In this document: piece after piece, positions 16,432 through 25,686 of the stretch
Layout of the letters: every line of letters starts with the position of its first letter
Position numbering within the stretch: the first letter of the stretch is position 1
Assembly (NCBI RefSeq): GCF_014905415.1
Contig: NZ_BNEO01000009.1
Location: 1 to 64,000 of the forward strand
DNA from: Virgibacillus salexigens
Lineage (GTDB): Bacteria; Bacillota; Bacilli; Bacillales; Amphibacillaceae
Direction of reading: 5' to 3'
DNA: 64,000 nucleotides
Program-made: the position numbers and the translations under genes
Notes under the pieces: generated by a model
What the model saw: the letters and a program-made list of their open reading frames with translations, nothing else
What the model was told of the DNA's origin: nothing
Databases searched by the model: none

Positions 16432-16674
16432 ATGAAGGAACCAAAATACCGTGTTGACTGGCATGTTATTGAAGAAATCGCCGTATTGCATGAAAGTCAG
16501 GCAGGCTGGACAAAGGAACTTAACATCATTAGCTGGAATGGGGATGAACCGAAATACGATGTAAGATGGTGGAATCCGGATAAAACGAGATTGGGAAAAG
16601 GTTTTACTTTTACTGAAGAGGAGCTAGGGAAGCTAAAATCGATTATTGATATAAAAATACCACATAGTGAATAG
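16432..16674 (+). CDS. YdbC-like PC4-family ssDNA-binding protein
   Basis: 80-aa protein with the YdbC/PC4 signature (GWTKELNIISWNGDEPKYDV, then GKGFTFTEEELGKLKSI). The Lactococcus YdbC fold, related to the eukaryotic coactivator PC4, binds single-stranded DNA. Sitting directly after the coupling protein, it may protect or guide the transferred strand; this role is inference. Good AGGAGTG ribosome site. Confidence 0.8.
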   Translation: MKEPKYRVDWHVIEEIAVLHESQAGWTKELNIISWNGDEPKYDVRWWNPDKTRLGKGFTFTEEELGKLKSIIDIKIPHSE

Positions 16675-16753
16675 GGCAAGATAATCATTTCCAGCGTCAA
16701 AAAGGACTGTTATACTGTTTCTAAAAGGATGAATGGGAGATGATGGTAAATTT

Positions 16754-17341
16754 ATGCGGAAACGAACGTTATTTACTCTGATAGTAGTATCAGTTTTACT
16801 CGTTTTAAGTGCTTGCGGTGGAACGGATAGCGCTGCAGAGGATAAAATCGATGAAATTAATGAAACACCAAAAACGGGGTTGAATGAAACCACAATAGAT
16901 GAAGTTATTGCGAAAAAGGATGATAATAAAGCGTTCTATGTTTTGATGTATGATGCCAAGAAAAAATATGTAAAAAATACTAAATTGCTAGAGGTGTATG
17001 ATAAAGCTCTAAAAGATAAAGATATGCCGGCGTTCTATTTGAATCTTAATACGCTTGATGATGAAAAAAAACAAAAAGTTGAAGCTGTGAGTGAATCGTA
17101 TAGTAATCGGACGTCAGGCCATAACCCTTTTGAAGATGGTGGAATGGCCGTTGTTCATGGTGGACAGTTTAATTCAGCTTATGCGTACCAGGGGTCAGCA
17201 TGGATTTTAAATACATTGATAGGGAAAGCTAATACAGAAAACAATACATTTCGGGATGAAGGTTTATACAGCAAGGTGGAAAAGGAAATTCAATTTAACA
17301 TCGATTATATCAATGAAGAAAATGTAGAACTAACATACTAA
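16754..17341 (+). CDS. Lipoprotein of the conjugation operon
   Basis: 195-aa protein with a lipoprotein signal: basic MRKR, hydrophobic core, lipobox LSAC followed by GG. The mature part has a segment like thioredoxin-fold lipoproteins (DNKAFYVLMYDAKKKY, AFYLNLNTLDDEKK) but no CxxC motif, so redox activity is unlikely. Start taken at the ATG opening the signal peptide. Followed by a terminator-like hairpin. Confidence 0.75.
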   Translation: MRKRTLFTLIVVSVLLVLSACGGTDSAAEDKIDEINETPKTGLNETTIDEVIAKKDDNKAFYVLMYDAKKKYVKNTKLLEVYDKALKDKDMPAFYLNLNTLDDEKKQKVEAVSESYSNRTSGHNPFEDGGMAVVHGGQFNSAYAYQGSAWILNTLIGKANTENNTFRDEGLYSKVEKEIQFNIDYINEENVELTY

Positions 17342-17350
17342 TAATAGAAG

Positions 17351-17383
17351 GAACTTACCTGAATTAAGGTAGGTTCTTTTTTT
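17351..17383 (+). terminator. Terminator-like hairpin between lipoprotein and VirB6 genes
   Basis: Strong stem GAACTTACCT-GAATTA-AGGTAGGTTC followed by seven T residues. It would stop most transcription inside the operon unless bypassed. Confidence 0.8.
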
Positions 17384-17410
17384 ATGTCAACGAGGGAGGG
17401 GGATGTATTC

Positions 17411-19339
17411 GTGGATAAACTTAAAAAGCTTTATGAAGATTTGGCTGCTATTTTAGATATCAGCAGTGGATGGCTTTATGATGATCTCATTCGAAACATT
17501 GGATGGGGAATTATACAAGCATTAGTTTGGATTAACAATTGGATCGCAGGTGTGGCAACAGACGTAGTCACACTTGGTGGTGTGTACGATAACCCAGCTA
17601 TGAAACGTTTTATTGAAACGATTCAGCCCTATGTGTTTGGGATGTTTGTCGTGACGCTAATCATTGTAGGTTTTCAGTTTATGTTGAATAAAATTGAAAA
17701 ACGTAATGAAGTACTAATGAATGTATTCGTTGCAGTAAGTGTTATTGTTATCCTGCCAACCCTTATGAATATAATGGAGAATTTATTGAACGAAGGTGTT
17801 TCAGCATTAGATGAACCAGGAACACTATCTGATAACGTTCTTAAAAGGAATATTGCAGACGTGATGTATTATGTAGATAGTGGTTTTAATTATGCAAGTG
17901 GTGGCAATGAAGAGACGGTATCAGGCAATAAAAATTTGCTCCCACATCCACCAGATTCTAAAGATAAAGATGTTGGAACAACGGATTATACGTTCGGAAA
18001 TCAATTAAAAGAACCTTCTTCCATTGAAGTGAATGAAAAATTGGATGTTCAAAAAGATGAAGGCTGGTTTAGTTGGACAACAAAACCGTGGGTAAGTAAA
18101 TTAAAAAAACAACAAGATAATGGAGGACTTGGATATGATTTCTTAACTAAACGTCTTGTTTCCACAGGTGATGGTGGAAAAAGAATAGTAGATTTAAACA
18201 CAAACACAGTTCCAGCTACCAATCTAGGTCAACAAAGCTATTACAGGTATCACGTTAATTGGGGCGTTGCAATAGCCACATTAGCCGTTACGGCCTTTGC
18301 ATTGGTGATTACAACCATTAAAATTGGACGTGCCATGTTCGATTTAGCGTTCCATCAATTATTTGCCATGTTTACAGCAGCGACGGATTTAACAGGCGGT
18401 CAACGTTTGAAAAAAGTGCTAGTGGAAATTGCCAGTACATTCGCTGTTATCTTTGTGATGATGGTGCTATTACGGATGTTTATTATTTATGCACAATGGG
18501 CGAATAACATGGAACAACATATTGGTGTTATTGGTATCATTTTGCTTTTGATTGCTGGCGCCTGGGCGTTAATTGACGCGCCAGATATTGTGCAGCGCTT
18601 GTTAGGTATTGATGCCGGATTGCGTTCTGGCTGGCAGGCCATGATGGGTGGTTATGCAGCTGGTCGCATGATCGGTGCAGGTGGTAAAATGACAGCCGAA
18701 GTTGGTGGTAAAGCTCTTAAATCAGGCGGGAAAATGGGCGGCGGTGCTGTTGCTGGTGGTGTTGGCATGAAACGGGCGTTGAAAAATAACAGCCATGTGA
18801 AACCAATGCCATCTAATCGGAATACTAGTGCTGATAGAAATCACCAGGAAGGCCAATTTTCCATGAACACGGTTAAGGGCAATACAATCCCGCGCTATAA
18901 GGACAATGACGGTACCGTTGGAAAAGGACAACCGACACAAGAAGCTCGACAGCCATCTCCCTACTCTAAATCAAGACAAGATCAATCTACTAGTGGTGGT
19001 TCTACCGGTGGAGTAACAACATCATCCGATCCCGGAAAACCCTCTAGTAGACAGGTTCCTATACCAAAATCACCAAAGATGACAAATCAGCCAAATCCAG
19101 AGGCTTCAGATGGTCATATTCACCCAAAACCAAAACATACGTTGTTTGGTGGTAAAAAGACGGTACAGCGAGCCAGTCATTTTCTGACACGCGCTCACAA
19201 CACGGGTTATGATGTCGGTCAAAAAATAAATGAGGTTCGTGGAAATATCCGACAAGGATCTGAAAAAGATATAAAAAAACCACAAGACATGCAAAAGGGG
19301 TTGAAGGGTCATGACATACGAGATTCCAAAAGAGATTAA
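17411..19339 (+). CDS. VirB6/TrbL-like polytopic membrane protein
   Basis: 642-aa membrane protein. Hydrophobic segments cluster near residues 25-55, 70-130 and, after a polar loop, 290-390 (for example VAIATLAVTAFALVITTIKI and IGVIGIILLLIAGAWALI). A Gly/Ala-rich segment (AGRMIGAGGKMTAEVGGKAL) leads into a long hydrophilic, low-complexity C-terminal tail. This is the layout of TrbL/VirB6 channel proteins. GTG start chosen for its GGGAGGGGG site; ATG 17384 sits in the T tract of the terminator. Confidence 0.82.
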   Translation: MDKLKKLYEDLAAILDISSGWLYDDLIRNIGWGIIQALVWINNWIAGVATDVVTLGGVYDNPAMKRFIETIQPYVFGMFVVTLIIVGFQFMLNKIEKRNEVLMNVFVAVSVIVILPTLMNIMENLLNEGVSALDEPGTLSDNVLKRNIADVMYYVDSGFNYASGGNEETVSGNKNLLPHPPDSKDKDVGTTDYTFGNQLKEPSSIEVNEKLDVQKDEGWFSWTTKPWVSKLKKQQDNGGLGYDFLTKRLVSTGDGGKRIVDLNTNTVPATNLGQQSYYRYHVNWGVAIATLAVTAFALVITTIKIGRAMFDLAFHQLFAMFTAATDLTGGQRLKKVLVEIASTFAVIFVMMVLLRMFIIYAQWANNMEQHIGVIGIILLLIAGAWALIDAPDIVQRLLGIDAGLRSGWQAMMGGYAAGRMIGAGGKMTAEVGGKALKSGGKMGGGAVAGGVGMKRALKNNSHVKPMPSNRNTSADRNHQEGQFSMNTVKGNTIPRYKDNDGTVGKGQPTQEARQPSPYSKSRQDQSTSGGSTGGVTTSSDPGKPSSRQVPIPKSPKMTNQPNPEASDGHIHPKPKHTLFGGKKTVQRASHFLTRAHNTGYDVGQKINEVRGNIRQGSEKDIKKPQDMQKGLKGHDIRDSKRD

Positions 19340-19616
19340 GGCGAAACCAAAAATTTTAGGATTGGAAATGCGAGAGCTGGTCATGTTATTGATTAGCTCT
19401 CTTTTGGTGTTAACGATTTTACGTGATTTGGTGCATAGTGTTTTTATGATTCCTTATTTCGTGGCCGTGATTGGCTTTTTGTTTTATCTATTCTTGCCGT
19501 CCGGTCACAATCCGAAAAAAAGAAACTATGAATCGATTATATTATTTTTTCGCCATAAAAAGATTGTTTATCATGCCGGCGATAAACACGAACAGGAAAA
19601 TCATCAATTGCGCTAA
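19311..19616 (+). CDS. VirB3/TrsC-like (DUF5592-type) membrane protein
   Basis: 101-aa protein. The N-terminal motif EIPKEIKAKPKILGLEMREL is typical of the small DUF5592/PrgI-like proteins before VirB4-type ATPases. Two membrane segments follow (about 25-42 and 47-65), then a basic tail. Overlaps the end of the VirB6-like gene by 29 nt. Confidence 0.75.
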   Translation: MTYEIPKEIKAKPKILGLEMRELVMLLISSLLVLTILRDLVHSVFMIPYFVAVIGFLFYLFLPSGHNPKKRNYESIILFFRHKKIVYHAGDKHEQENHQLR

Positions 19617-19648
19617 TAGTTATCGTTGAAAGGAGGTACACAATCAAC

Positions 19649-20284
19649 ATGAATCAAAAGAACAAAGGGACTGCCGGTGAATCGAATGACAAACAGCTAA
19701 ATGAAAGGTCATGGGCAGCGAAATTCAAGCAGGTTTTTAAAACGGAAAGGCATAAAAAGACGGAGCACACGAAGAAAGAAAAAGTGTTGCACCAGACGCT
19801 GGAAATACTGCCATTTCTTCAAATACACGATGATTATATTTTGATGAAGAATGGTGTTATGGACATTCTTCAGATCCAAACGAAAAACATTCATGCCTTG
19901 AACGATGCTGATTTAAATTATTTATTGATGAATCGAACCCGTTTTTTACGGAGTTATTTCCGGTCCTATAAAGAGATCATTTTAAACTTTCCAGCAAATA
20001 CGGAAGCTCAGCGCAACTATTGGCTAAAAAAACGAAAACAGACAACCAACCGGATTCGATTGGAATATATCGATCAAAAATTAGTTGAGTTTGACTTTCT
20101 GGAACGAGAACGTTCCAATCGGGAGTTTTTCATCTTTGTGTATGCTGATGACAAACAGGAACTGGCTGATCGGAAAAATGATGCTATGCAAGGGATGCAG
20201 CAGGCGTTTCCGTTAACAGAACTGCCTCGAAGCAAAAAGGAACAAATTCTGTTTCTATTAAACAATCAAAACACCAAATTATAG
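19649..20284 (+). CDS. TrsD-like conjugation protein
   Basis: 211-aa soluble protein (basic N-terminus, then QTLEILPFLQIHDDYILMKN and LILNFPANTEAQRNYW-like segments). It resembles the TrsD/TraD proteins encoded just before the VirB4 ATPase in the staphylococcal pGO1/pSK41 transfer systems (from memory) and looks like the N-terminal domain of VirB4 made as a separate chain. AAAGGAGG ribosome site. Confidence 0.65.
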   Translation: MNQKNKGTAGESNDKQLNERSWAAKFKQVFKTERHKKTEHTKKEKVLHQTLEILPFLQIHDDYILMKNGVMDILQIQTKNIHALNDADLNYLLMNRTRFLRSYFRSYKEIILNFPANTEAQRNYWLKKRKQTTNRIRLEYIDQKLVEFDFLERERSNREFFIFVYADDKQELADRKNDAMQGMQQAFPLTELPRSKKEQILFLLNNQNTKL

Positions 20285-20290
20285 GAAGGA

Positions 20291-22228
20291 ATGGTTATGA
20301 TGACAATGCAGACGAAACAACAGATAAAAGCGAAACCACCTCAACCGGATAAAGGTTTTCTAACGGCAATACAACCGCAAGGCGGCATTCGCTTTAAAGA
20401 CAAATATATTAAAAAAGGTGATGGCTATGAAGCCTGTATTCATGTTTTTGAGTATCCATCCAGTGTTGATGTGTTATGGCTCGATAAAATCATGGCCATG
20501 TATGATGTGACAGTAGTAACAGATGTGGCAACGATGAATCAGGATGAAACGGTGAGCGCAATAAATAAAAGCATGGTGGAACAAGATGTCCGGTTTAGAA
20601 GCTCCAAGCATGAATCTGAACGGATGGATGCTCAACGTGGTTATCAGGAGATGGAAGACTTGTATCGGCAAATAAGTGAAATGGGTGAGGTCATTAAACT
20701 ACTCCATATTCGTTTGTTTGTTGCTTCCCCAACCATCTGGGAGCTGGAAAAGAAAGTGGATCGAACTATATCCAAACTACAGTCATTCGGATTTAAAGGC
20801 CAAATCTTTTTAAATGAAACCTATTGGGAATGGCAAGCTCTATTTCTACCCTATGAGCAACAGCTGGCATTTCCAAACAAACGAGAAGGAAAAGGACTTC
20901 CGGCTATGACGCTTGCATCCGGATTGCCTTATCATTTCTCAGAATTAAATGATCGAACAGGAAGTTACTTAGGAACGTCGTTTACTGGAGGCAATGTACT
21001 ATTTGATCTTTTTCATAAGGATAAAATGCGACGGTTTTTTAATGCAGTAGTTGTCGGGAAAATGGGTGCTGGTAAATCCACTACGCTAAAAAAATTACTA
21101 ATGGATAATGAAGCACGCGGGAACTATATCCGTGGTTTTGATGTAACAGGTGAATTTAAAACACTGGTTACATCAGTGGAGGGGCACACAATTAGTCTTG
21201 ATGGAAGTGATGGTGTTATCAATCCTTTACAAATTTTTCGTACAGAAGATAATAGCAACCCGGAAAAGAATGAAGAGATTAGTTTTATGCAGCACATATC
21301 CAAAGTAGCTACCTTTTATATGTTTCTTGCTGGTAATCCTTCTTCTGAGGAAATTGAGGAGTTTAAAAAGGTGCTGCGTCTTTTTTATGATTCTCTTGGT
21401 TTTCAGGAAAAAATGCATACCACGGGTATTACGTCACTGGATAATGAGGAATATCCCATATTCAGTGACTTTTTAATGTTTATTCAAAAGCAACTCTATG
21501 ACAATATCGAAAAGCGAATCATTCGTCAGGAGTTGTCATCGACAAGGATTCGGCGACTCGAAAAGATTGAGTTGGTAATTGATAACCTGGTGAATAGTTT
21601 TTCTTATTTGTTTAATGGGCACACAACGATTCCTGCCATTACAAATGAACAAGTGATTTTCTTTTCCATTCGTAATTTAACCGGGCTTGAAAAAAGTGTG
21701 TTCAATGCGCAGATGTTTAACGCATTAAACTTAATTTGGGATAACTTGATTCAGATAGGTTCCTCTCAGAAAAAACTTATGTATGAGGATGAGTCGTTTG
21801 ATGTCGATGAGGCAAGCCGTTTTCTAGTAATGATTGATGAAGCCCATCGGATGGTTAACTCGGAGAATATGCTGGCGGTGAAGTTCTTAACAGACTTTGC
21901 ACGGGAAGCACGGAAATATTTCGGCGGGCTTATTTTGGCCAGTCAATCCATTCGTGACTTTGTACCGGATCACTCAGACACGGATACGGTTACGAAGATT
22001 CGGACCTTATTTGAACTAACCCAATATAAATTTGTGATGCAGCAAGATTCCAACTCACTGGATACGCTTCGAACGGTTTTTGAAGGACAACTGACCGACA
22101 GTGAATTGGAGAATGTACCACAACTACAACAAGGTGAGTGTTTACTAAGTATTAGTGGTCTCGGTAATTTGATGCTTTCTATTGAAGCGTCCGAGGAAGA
22201 ATTGCAGCTGTTTGAGGGGGGATTGTAA
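20291..22228 (+). CDS. VirB4/TrsE-type conjugation ATPase
   Basis: 645-aa hexameric-type ATPase powering the secretion channel. Walker A VVGKMGAGKST (around 255), Walker B FLVMIDEAHRMV (around 511), followed by LILASQSIRDF. N-terminal ~200 residues match the VirB4 accessory domain (WLDKIMAMYDVTVVTDVATM). Starts 6 nt after the TrsD-like gene and overlaps the VirB8-like start. Confidence 0.93.
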   Translation: MVMMTMQTKQQIKAKPPQPDKGFLTAIQPQGGIRFKDKYIKKGDGYEACIHVFEYPSSVDVLWLDKIMAMYDVTVVTDVATMNQDETVSAINKSMVEQDVRFRSSKHESERMDAQRGYQEMEDLYRQISEMGEVIKLLHIRLFVASPTIWELEKKVDRTISKLQSFGFKGQIFLNETYWEWQALFLPYEQQLAFPNKREGKGLPAMTLASGLPYHFSELNDRTGSYLGTSFTGGNVLFDLFHKDKMRRFFNAVVVGKMGAGKSTTLKKLLMDNEARGNYIRGFDVTGEFKTLVTSVEGHTISLDGSDGVINPLQIFRTEDNSNPEKNEEISFMQHISKVATFYMFLAGNPSSEEIEEFKKVLRLFYDSLGFQEKMHTTGITSLDNEEYPIFSDFLMFIQKQLYDNIEKRIIRQELSSTRIRRLEKIELVIDNLVNSFSYLFNGHTTIPAITNEQVIFFSIRNLTGLEKSVFNAQMFNALNLIWDNLIQIGSSQKKLMYEDESFDVDEASRFLVMIDEAHRMVNSENMLAVKFLTDFAREARKYFGGLILASQSIRDFVPDHSDTDTVTKIRTLFELTQYKFVMQQDSNSLDTLRTVFEGQLTDSELENVPQLQQGECLLSISGLGNLMLSIEASEEELQLFEGGL

Positions 22229-22878
22229 TGAAGAAACGTATTCTCAACAAGTATATATTCCTTCTCATCGTTGCCTTGTTAATCATTGTAACGTATGTCT
22301 GGAAATGGACAACCGATGACAAAGAACAACAAAATCCAAACGACGAATTATTCGATGAATCACAGCACGACACAACACAGCCACCGACACTTCAAGAAAA
22401 CAAAATCGATGAAGCATTAGTAGATAAACCGGATGGCAATATGAATACTACAAAAGAAAAGGAAGATTCATATGAAACTGCCTATCAAAAAAGGTTTGGT
22501 AGTCAAGCAGTTACAAAGGCGAAGGAGCAAGCAAAGCAGGAGCTTGCTCTTTATTTATCCCACGTTTCCGACTGGGATAAATGGCAGGGCGTTGTAACTG
22601 GTTCATTCTTGAAGAAGGTTAAGAATGATATTCCAGCGGTAAAGGAAGCAAACGTGAAACGCCATATTGAATCCATCGAGCTGTTTGCTTCGAATCCGTC
22701 ACAATCCAAAAACATGACATTTGGTGCATTTGCCACATGGCAAGTAACATCAAATGGTCGTATAACCAATCAACGAACGCAGCTTTTTTACGTGACAGTG
22801 ATAAGCCGAAACGGTAAGTGGCTGGTGAATAACATGGTAACCCCTAATGACGGCATGGAAGGAAAGCGAGATACATGA
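22228..22878 (+). CDS. VirB8/TcpC-like membrane protein
   Basis: 216-aa protein with one N-terminal membrane anchor (about 9-27), an acidic linker, and an extracellular domain (about 95-210) with the predicted pattern of an NTF2-like VirB8/TcpC fold (FGAFATWQVTSNGRI, QLFYVTVISRNGKWLVNNM). Such proteins form the assembly scaffold of Gram-positive transfer channels. The fold call is an inference from pattern and position between VirB4 and the wall hydrolase. Confidence 0.65.
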   Translation: MKKRILNKYIFLLIVALLIIVTYVWKWTTDDKEQQNPNDELFDESQHDTTQPPTLQENKIDEALVDKPDGNMNTTKEKEDSYETAYQKRFGSQAVTKAKEQAKQELALYLSHVSDWDKWQGVVTGSFLKKVKNDIPAVKEANVKRHIESIELFASNPSQSKNMTFGAFATWQVTSNGRITNQRTQLFYVTVISRNGKWLVNNMVTPNDGMEGKRDT

Positions 22879-24002
22879 AACGTATTTGGGGTATGGTAAA
22901 AGGCATTATGAAGAAAAAAGTGATTGGATGGATTGTCGGTCTGGTTACAGCAAATATCATCCCTATACTAATTGGTTTAGTATTTATAACAATCCTATTT
23001 GCCATTATTGGCGCATTAGGTGGCAGCGTTGATCAACAACATGCGCAACAAAATAATCCATCTGCCGGTTATGTATGCTCGGCAACCGGTGATATTAATC
23101 AGGAAAAATGGGACGCTATTTTTCAAAATAAAAAACGATCAGGAGCGCTAAAAGGGTATGGGGACGACATTATGAAGCTATCCAAAAAGCGCGGCATTGA
23201 CCCTGTGTTGTTTGCTGCCATTGCCATACATGAAACAGCTTGGGGAAAGTCACATGCAGTAAAGGATAAGCATAATCCAGGTGGGTTGATGAATCCAGAT
23301 GGGAGTGGGCTTTATTCTTTTCCAACGTTGAAAGAAGGATTGAAGGCTATGTCGAAAACATTATATAACCGCATCAAAGTGGATGGCTTGGTAACTATTA
23401 AACAATTAGGAAGTGTCTATGCTCCGATTGGTGCTGCAAATGATCCGACTAATTTAAACAAACATTGGGTACCAACGACTAAAGAAATCGCACAAAAGCT
23501 AGGTGGTTTAACGATGAATTGTAAGCCATCTGCCCAGTCATACATGGAACTGATTGGCGACAAGTCATGGATATCAGCACACACCAAAAATATTACATCG
23601 GGTTTTGGTAATCGGAATTGCAGTGGATGCACTTCCTTTCACGGTGCTATTGATGTTGCATCAAATGGTATTCGCGGAACACCAATTACCGCATTTGCGG
23701 ACGGAGAAATTGTAATCAGTAAGGCAAATGGGACGACATTTCAATCAAGCAGAAACAACATGGGTACAGGTTATGGCTGGTATGTGGAAATTAAACATCA
23801 AAATGGGATGCGCACAAGATACGGGCACATGATGAAAAAAGGAAAACCTGCAGGAACAAAAGTCGAAGCAGGTGATGTGATTGGCAAAGTTGGTTCAACC
23901 GGTGCATCTACCGGTCCTCATCTACACTTTGAAGTCAGAATAAACGGTGAAAAAGTGGATCCGATGTCATACGTTCAACCATTTTTAACCACTGAACAGT
24001 AA
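22875..24002 (+). CDS. Conjugation cell-wall hydrolase: glucosaminidase plus M23 peptidase
   Basis: 375-aa bifunctional peptidoglycan hydrolase. One N-terminal membrane segment (about 15-50). A glucosaminidase-like domain (about 85-215: RGIDPVLFAAIAIHETAWG, catalytic-type Glu in HETAWG). A LytM/M23 metallopeptidase domain (about 235-370) with SFHGAIDVA, RYGHM and HLHFEV zinc and catalytic motifs. It opens the wall for the transfer channel, like TraG of pSK41 or CwlT of ICEBs1. Overlaps the VirB8-like gene by 4 nt. Confidence 0.9.
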   Translation: MKRIWGMVKGIMKKKVIGWIVGLVTANIIPILIGLVFITILFAIIGALGGSVDQQHAQQNNPSAGYVCSATGDINQEKWDAIFQNKKRSGALKGYGDDIMKLSKKRGIDPVLFAAIAIHETAWGKSHAVKDKHNPGGLMNPDGSGLYSFPTLKEGLKAMSKTLYNRIKVDGLVTIKQLGSVYAPIGAANDPTNLNKHWVPTTKEIAQKLGGLTMNCKPSAQSYMELIGDKSWISAHTKNITSGFGNRNCSGCTSFHGAIDVASNGIRGTPITAFADGEIVISKANGTTFQSSRNNMGTGYGWYVEIKHQNGMRTRYGHMMKKGKPAGTKVEAGDVIGKVGSTGASTGPHLHFEVRINGEKVDPMSYVQPFLTTEQ

Positions 24003-24025
24003 GTCGAAAAGGAGATGAAGCTAGC

Positions 24026-25069
24026 GTGAAAAGTAAATTGAATCGTGGACGTGAGAATAAATACTATATCAGTCTATTGGTAATCGCTGGACTTTTGTTT
24101 GGCGTTTTTTTTACTTCCAAAACATGGATGTATGATGACAGTGTTATAGCCCAAACAGCATTCAATGAATCAATTGGCGGGCTTAGTCAAACAACATTAA
24201 TTCTCCGTGATTGGGAATACAACCCGAAAAATGAACTGATGGAAGTGACGTTAGAACGTATCCATACTGGAACCGATGCGGTCAAACCAACATTTTCTTT
24301 TTATGCGAAAGAACAAAATGAGAGTCACAAATACAATGCAGAGCTGGTATATCAATCAGACAATAACATGATTGTTCAAATTGAAAATGTTCCGGAAAGC
24401 TTTCAGGTTATTGGGTTATTTGTAACGGAACATCGTGATCAAAACATTCTAAAACAGGAGTACAAAAAGCAATTAGAAAACAAAGGTGAAGCTGCAACAA
24501 TGACGGATGAGGACATCAATGATTCGGATTTGTCTGAGCCGGGACAAGTGATTATCGTTGGTGATTATCGAAAGATTGAGACCAATAAAACACTGGTGAC
24601 AAAAACCGATAAGGGATATAAGAAAGAAAATATTATTGCGGATCTAAAACGTACAAAACGAAAAATCACCACAATTATGGAACAGGATATTCCGTTTCAA
24701 AAAGATTTGATTACCACACTTGAAAAAGAAAAACAATCATTGAAGAAGAGCATGGAATTTGAAACAAAAGAAGAACAAGCTGATACAAAACGGGAGATTG
24801 AACACAAGGATAAAGCTATTAAGGATGCGAAAAATGAAATCGAAAAACTGAAAAAGAAAGTGAAAGAACTTCGGGATAAATATCAAAATCGCGAAGAAAA
24901 ACTGAAGGCATTAACGGACAAAAACGGTAAACACAACCAACAAAAACAGGAAAAAGTGGATGACAAAAGTACAAAAAAGAACAACCAAGCTGTGTCCAAA
25001 AACAAACAAGATAAGCGCAACAAGTCATCCAATAACACGAAAAAGCCTGAGAAAAAGCGTGATCAATAA
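24026..25069 (+). CDS. Membrane-anchored coiled-coil protein
   Basis: 347-aa protein with an N-terminal membrane anchor (ISLLVIAGLLFGVFFTSKTW), a beta-rich middle domain (about 50-145), a coiled coil (about 225-310, Lys/Glu rich) and a very basic tail (KKNNQAVSKNKQDKRNKSSN). No family recognised. Last gene before the oriT region, so it may be a surface or channel component that contacts DNA or wall; this is a guess from composition. Confidence 0.65.
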   Translation: MKSKLNRGRENKYYISLLVIAGLLFGVFFTSKTWMYDDSVIAQTAFNESIGGLSQTTLILRDWEYNPKNELMEVTLERIHTGTDAVKPTFSFYAKEQNESHKYNAELVYQSDNNMIVQIENVPESFQVIGLFVTEHRDQNILKQEYKKQLENKGEAATMTDEDINDSDLSEPGQVIIVGDYRKIETNKTLVTKTDKGYKKENIIADLKRTKRKITTIMEQDIPFQKDLITTLEKEKQSLKKSMEFETKEEQADTKREIEHKDKAIKDAKNEIEKLKKKVKELRDKYQNREEKLKALTDKNGKHNQQKQEKVDDKSTKKNNQAVSKNKQDKRNKSSNNTKKPEKKRDQ

Positions 25070-25076
25070 GAAATGG

Positions 25077-25260
25077 AAGTGTACGCCATCTGTAAGTCAC
25101 CATAGGCGCCAAGTGTACGCCATTGTTCGAATGCATGACATGCACAGGAAAACTAGGCTCTGCCTAGTCCATCACGTTACGTGATGGCATTTTCCCCTTA
25201 TCCTGTTCAACACTCTTTGGCTTGTAGGTAGAGCATTTCCTATTTTACTGAAGCCCATAC
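25077..25260. other. Candidate origin of transfer (oriT)
   Basis: The 280-nt gap before the relaxosome genes is dense in symmetry. A 13-bp direct repeat AAGTGTACGCCAT occurs at 25077 and 25111. Three inverted repeats follow: TGCAT-GAC-ATGCA (25132-25144), ACTAGGC-TCT-GCCTAGT (25152-25168) and CCATCACGT-T-ACGTGATGG (25169-25187). The nick site cannot be located by eye. Position next to two RHH proteins and the relaxase supports oriT. Confidence 0.6.
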
Positions 25261-25352
25261 AGGTGGTGCTCATGATGGAATAAAAACAAAGATAAATACG
25301 CAGCTGCTGTGCACACATTAGATGGCCAAAAGAATGAAAAGGATGATGACAA

Positions 25353-25685
25353 ATGGACTTAAAAATTCGTGATTTAGATGCAGGAGCCATGCAAGTACTA
25401 AAGGAAGTTGCAAGCAAACAAAACGTGTCACGGAATGAATTATTAAAGAGACATCTGGAAGATTTAGCACAGTTTCAAGGCATTAAACGCGCTGAAAAAG
25501 ATTTGGATTCCACATTACGCAGCGTTGGTAAAGCATTAGAAATTACGTACAATCGGCTTCATCAATTAGAAAAACAATCAATGAAAGTGTATTTGTTGTT
25601 AGCCACTGTGTTGGACATTGACCCTGAAGAAACAGATGATTATTTGGAAAACATGTTTAATGTAAATGTAAAGGAGATGAATTAA
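25353..25685 (+). CDS. Ribbon-helix-helix relaxosome accessory protein 1
   Basis: 110-aa protein. The N-terminus (MDLKIRDLDAGAMQVLKEVA ... NVSRNELLKRHLEDL) has the MobC/RHH pattern: a short strand followed by two helices. The C-terminal part is helical and probably oligomerises. It lies between the candidate oriT and the relaxase, and probably binds the oriT repeats. AAAGGATGATG ribosome site. Confidence 0.75.
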   Translation: MDLKIRDLDAGAMQVLKEVASKQNVSRNELLKRHLEDLAQFQGIKRAEKDLDSTLRSVGKALEITYNRLHQLEKQSMKVYLLLATVLDIDPEETDDYLENMFNVNVKEMN

Positions 25686-25686
25686 T

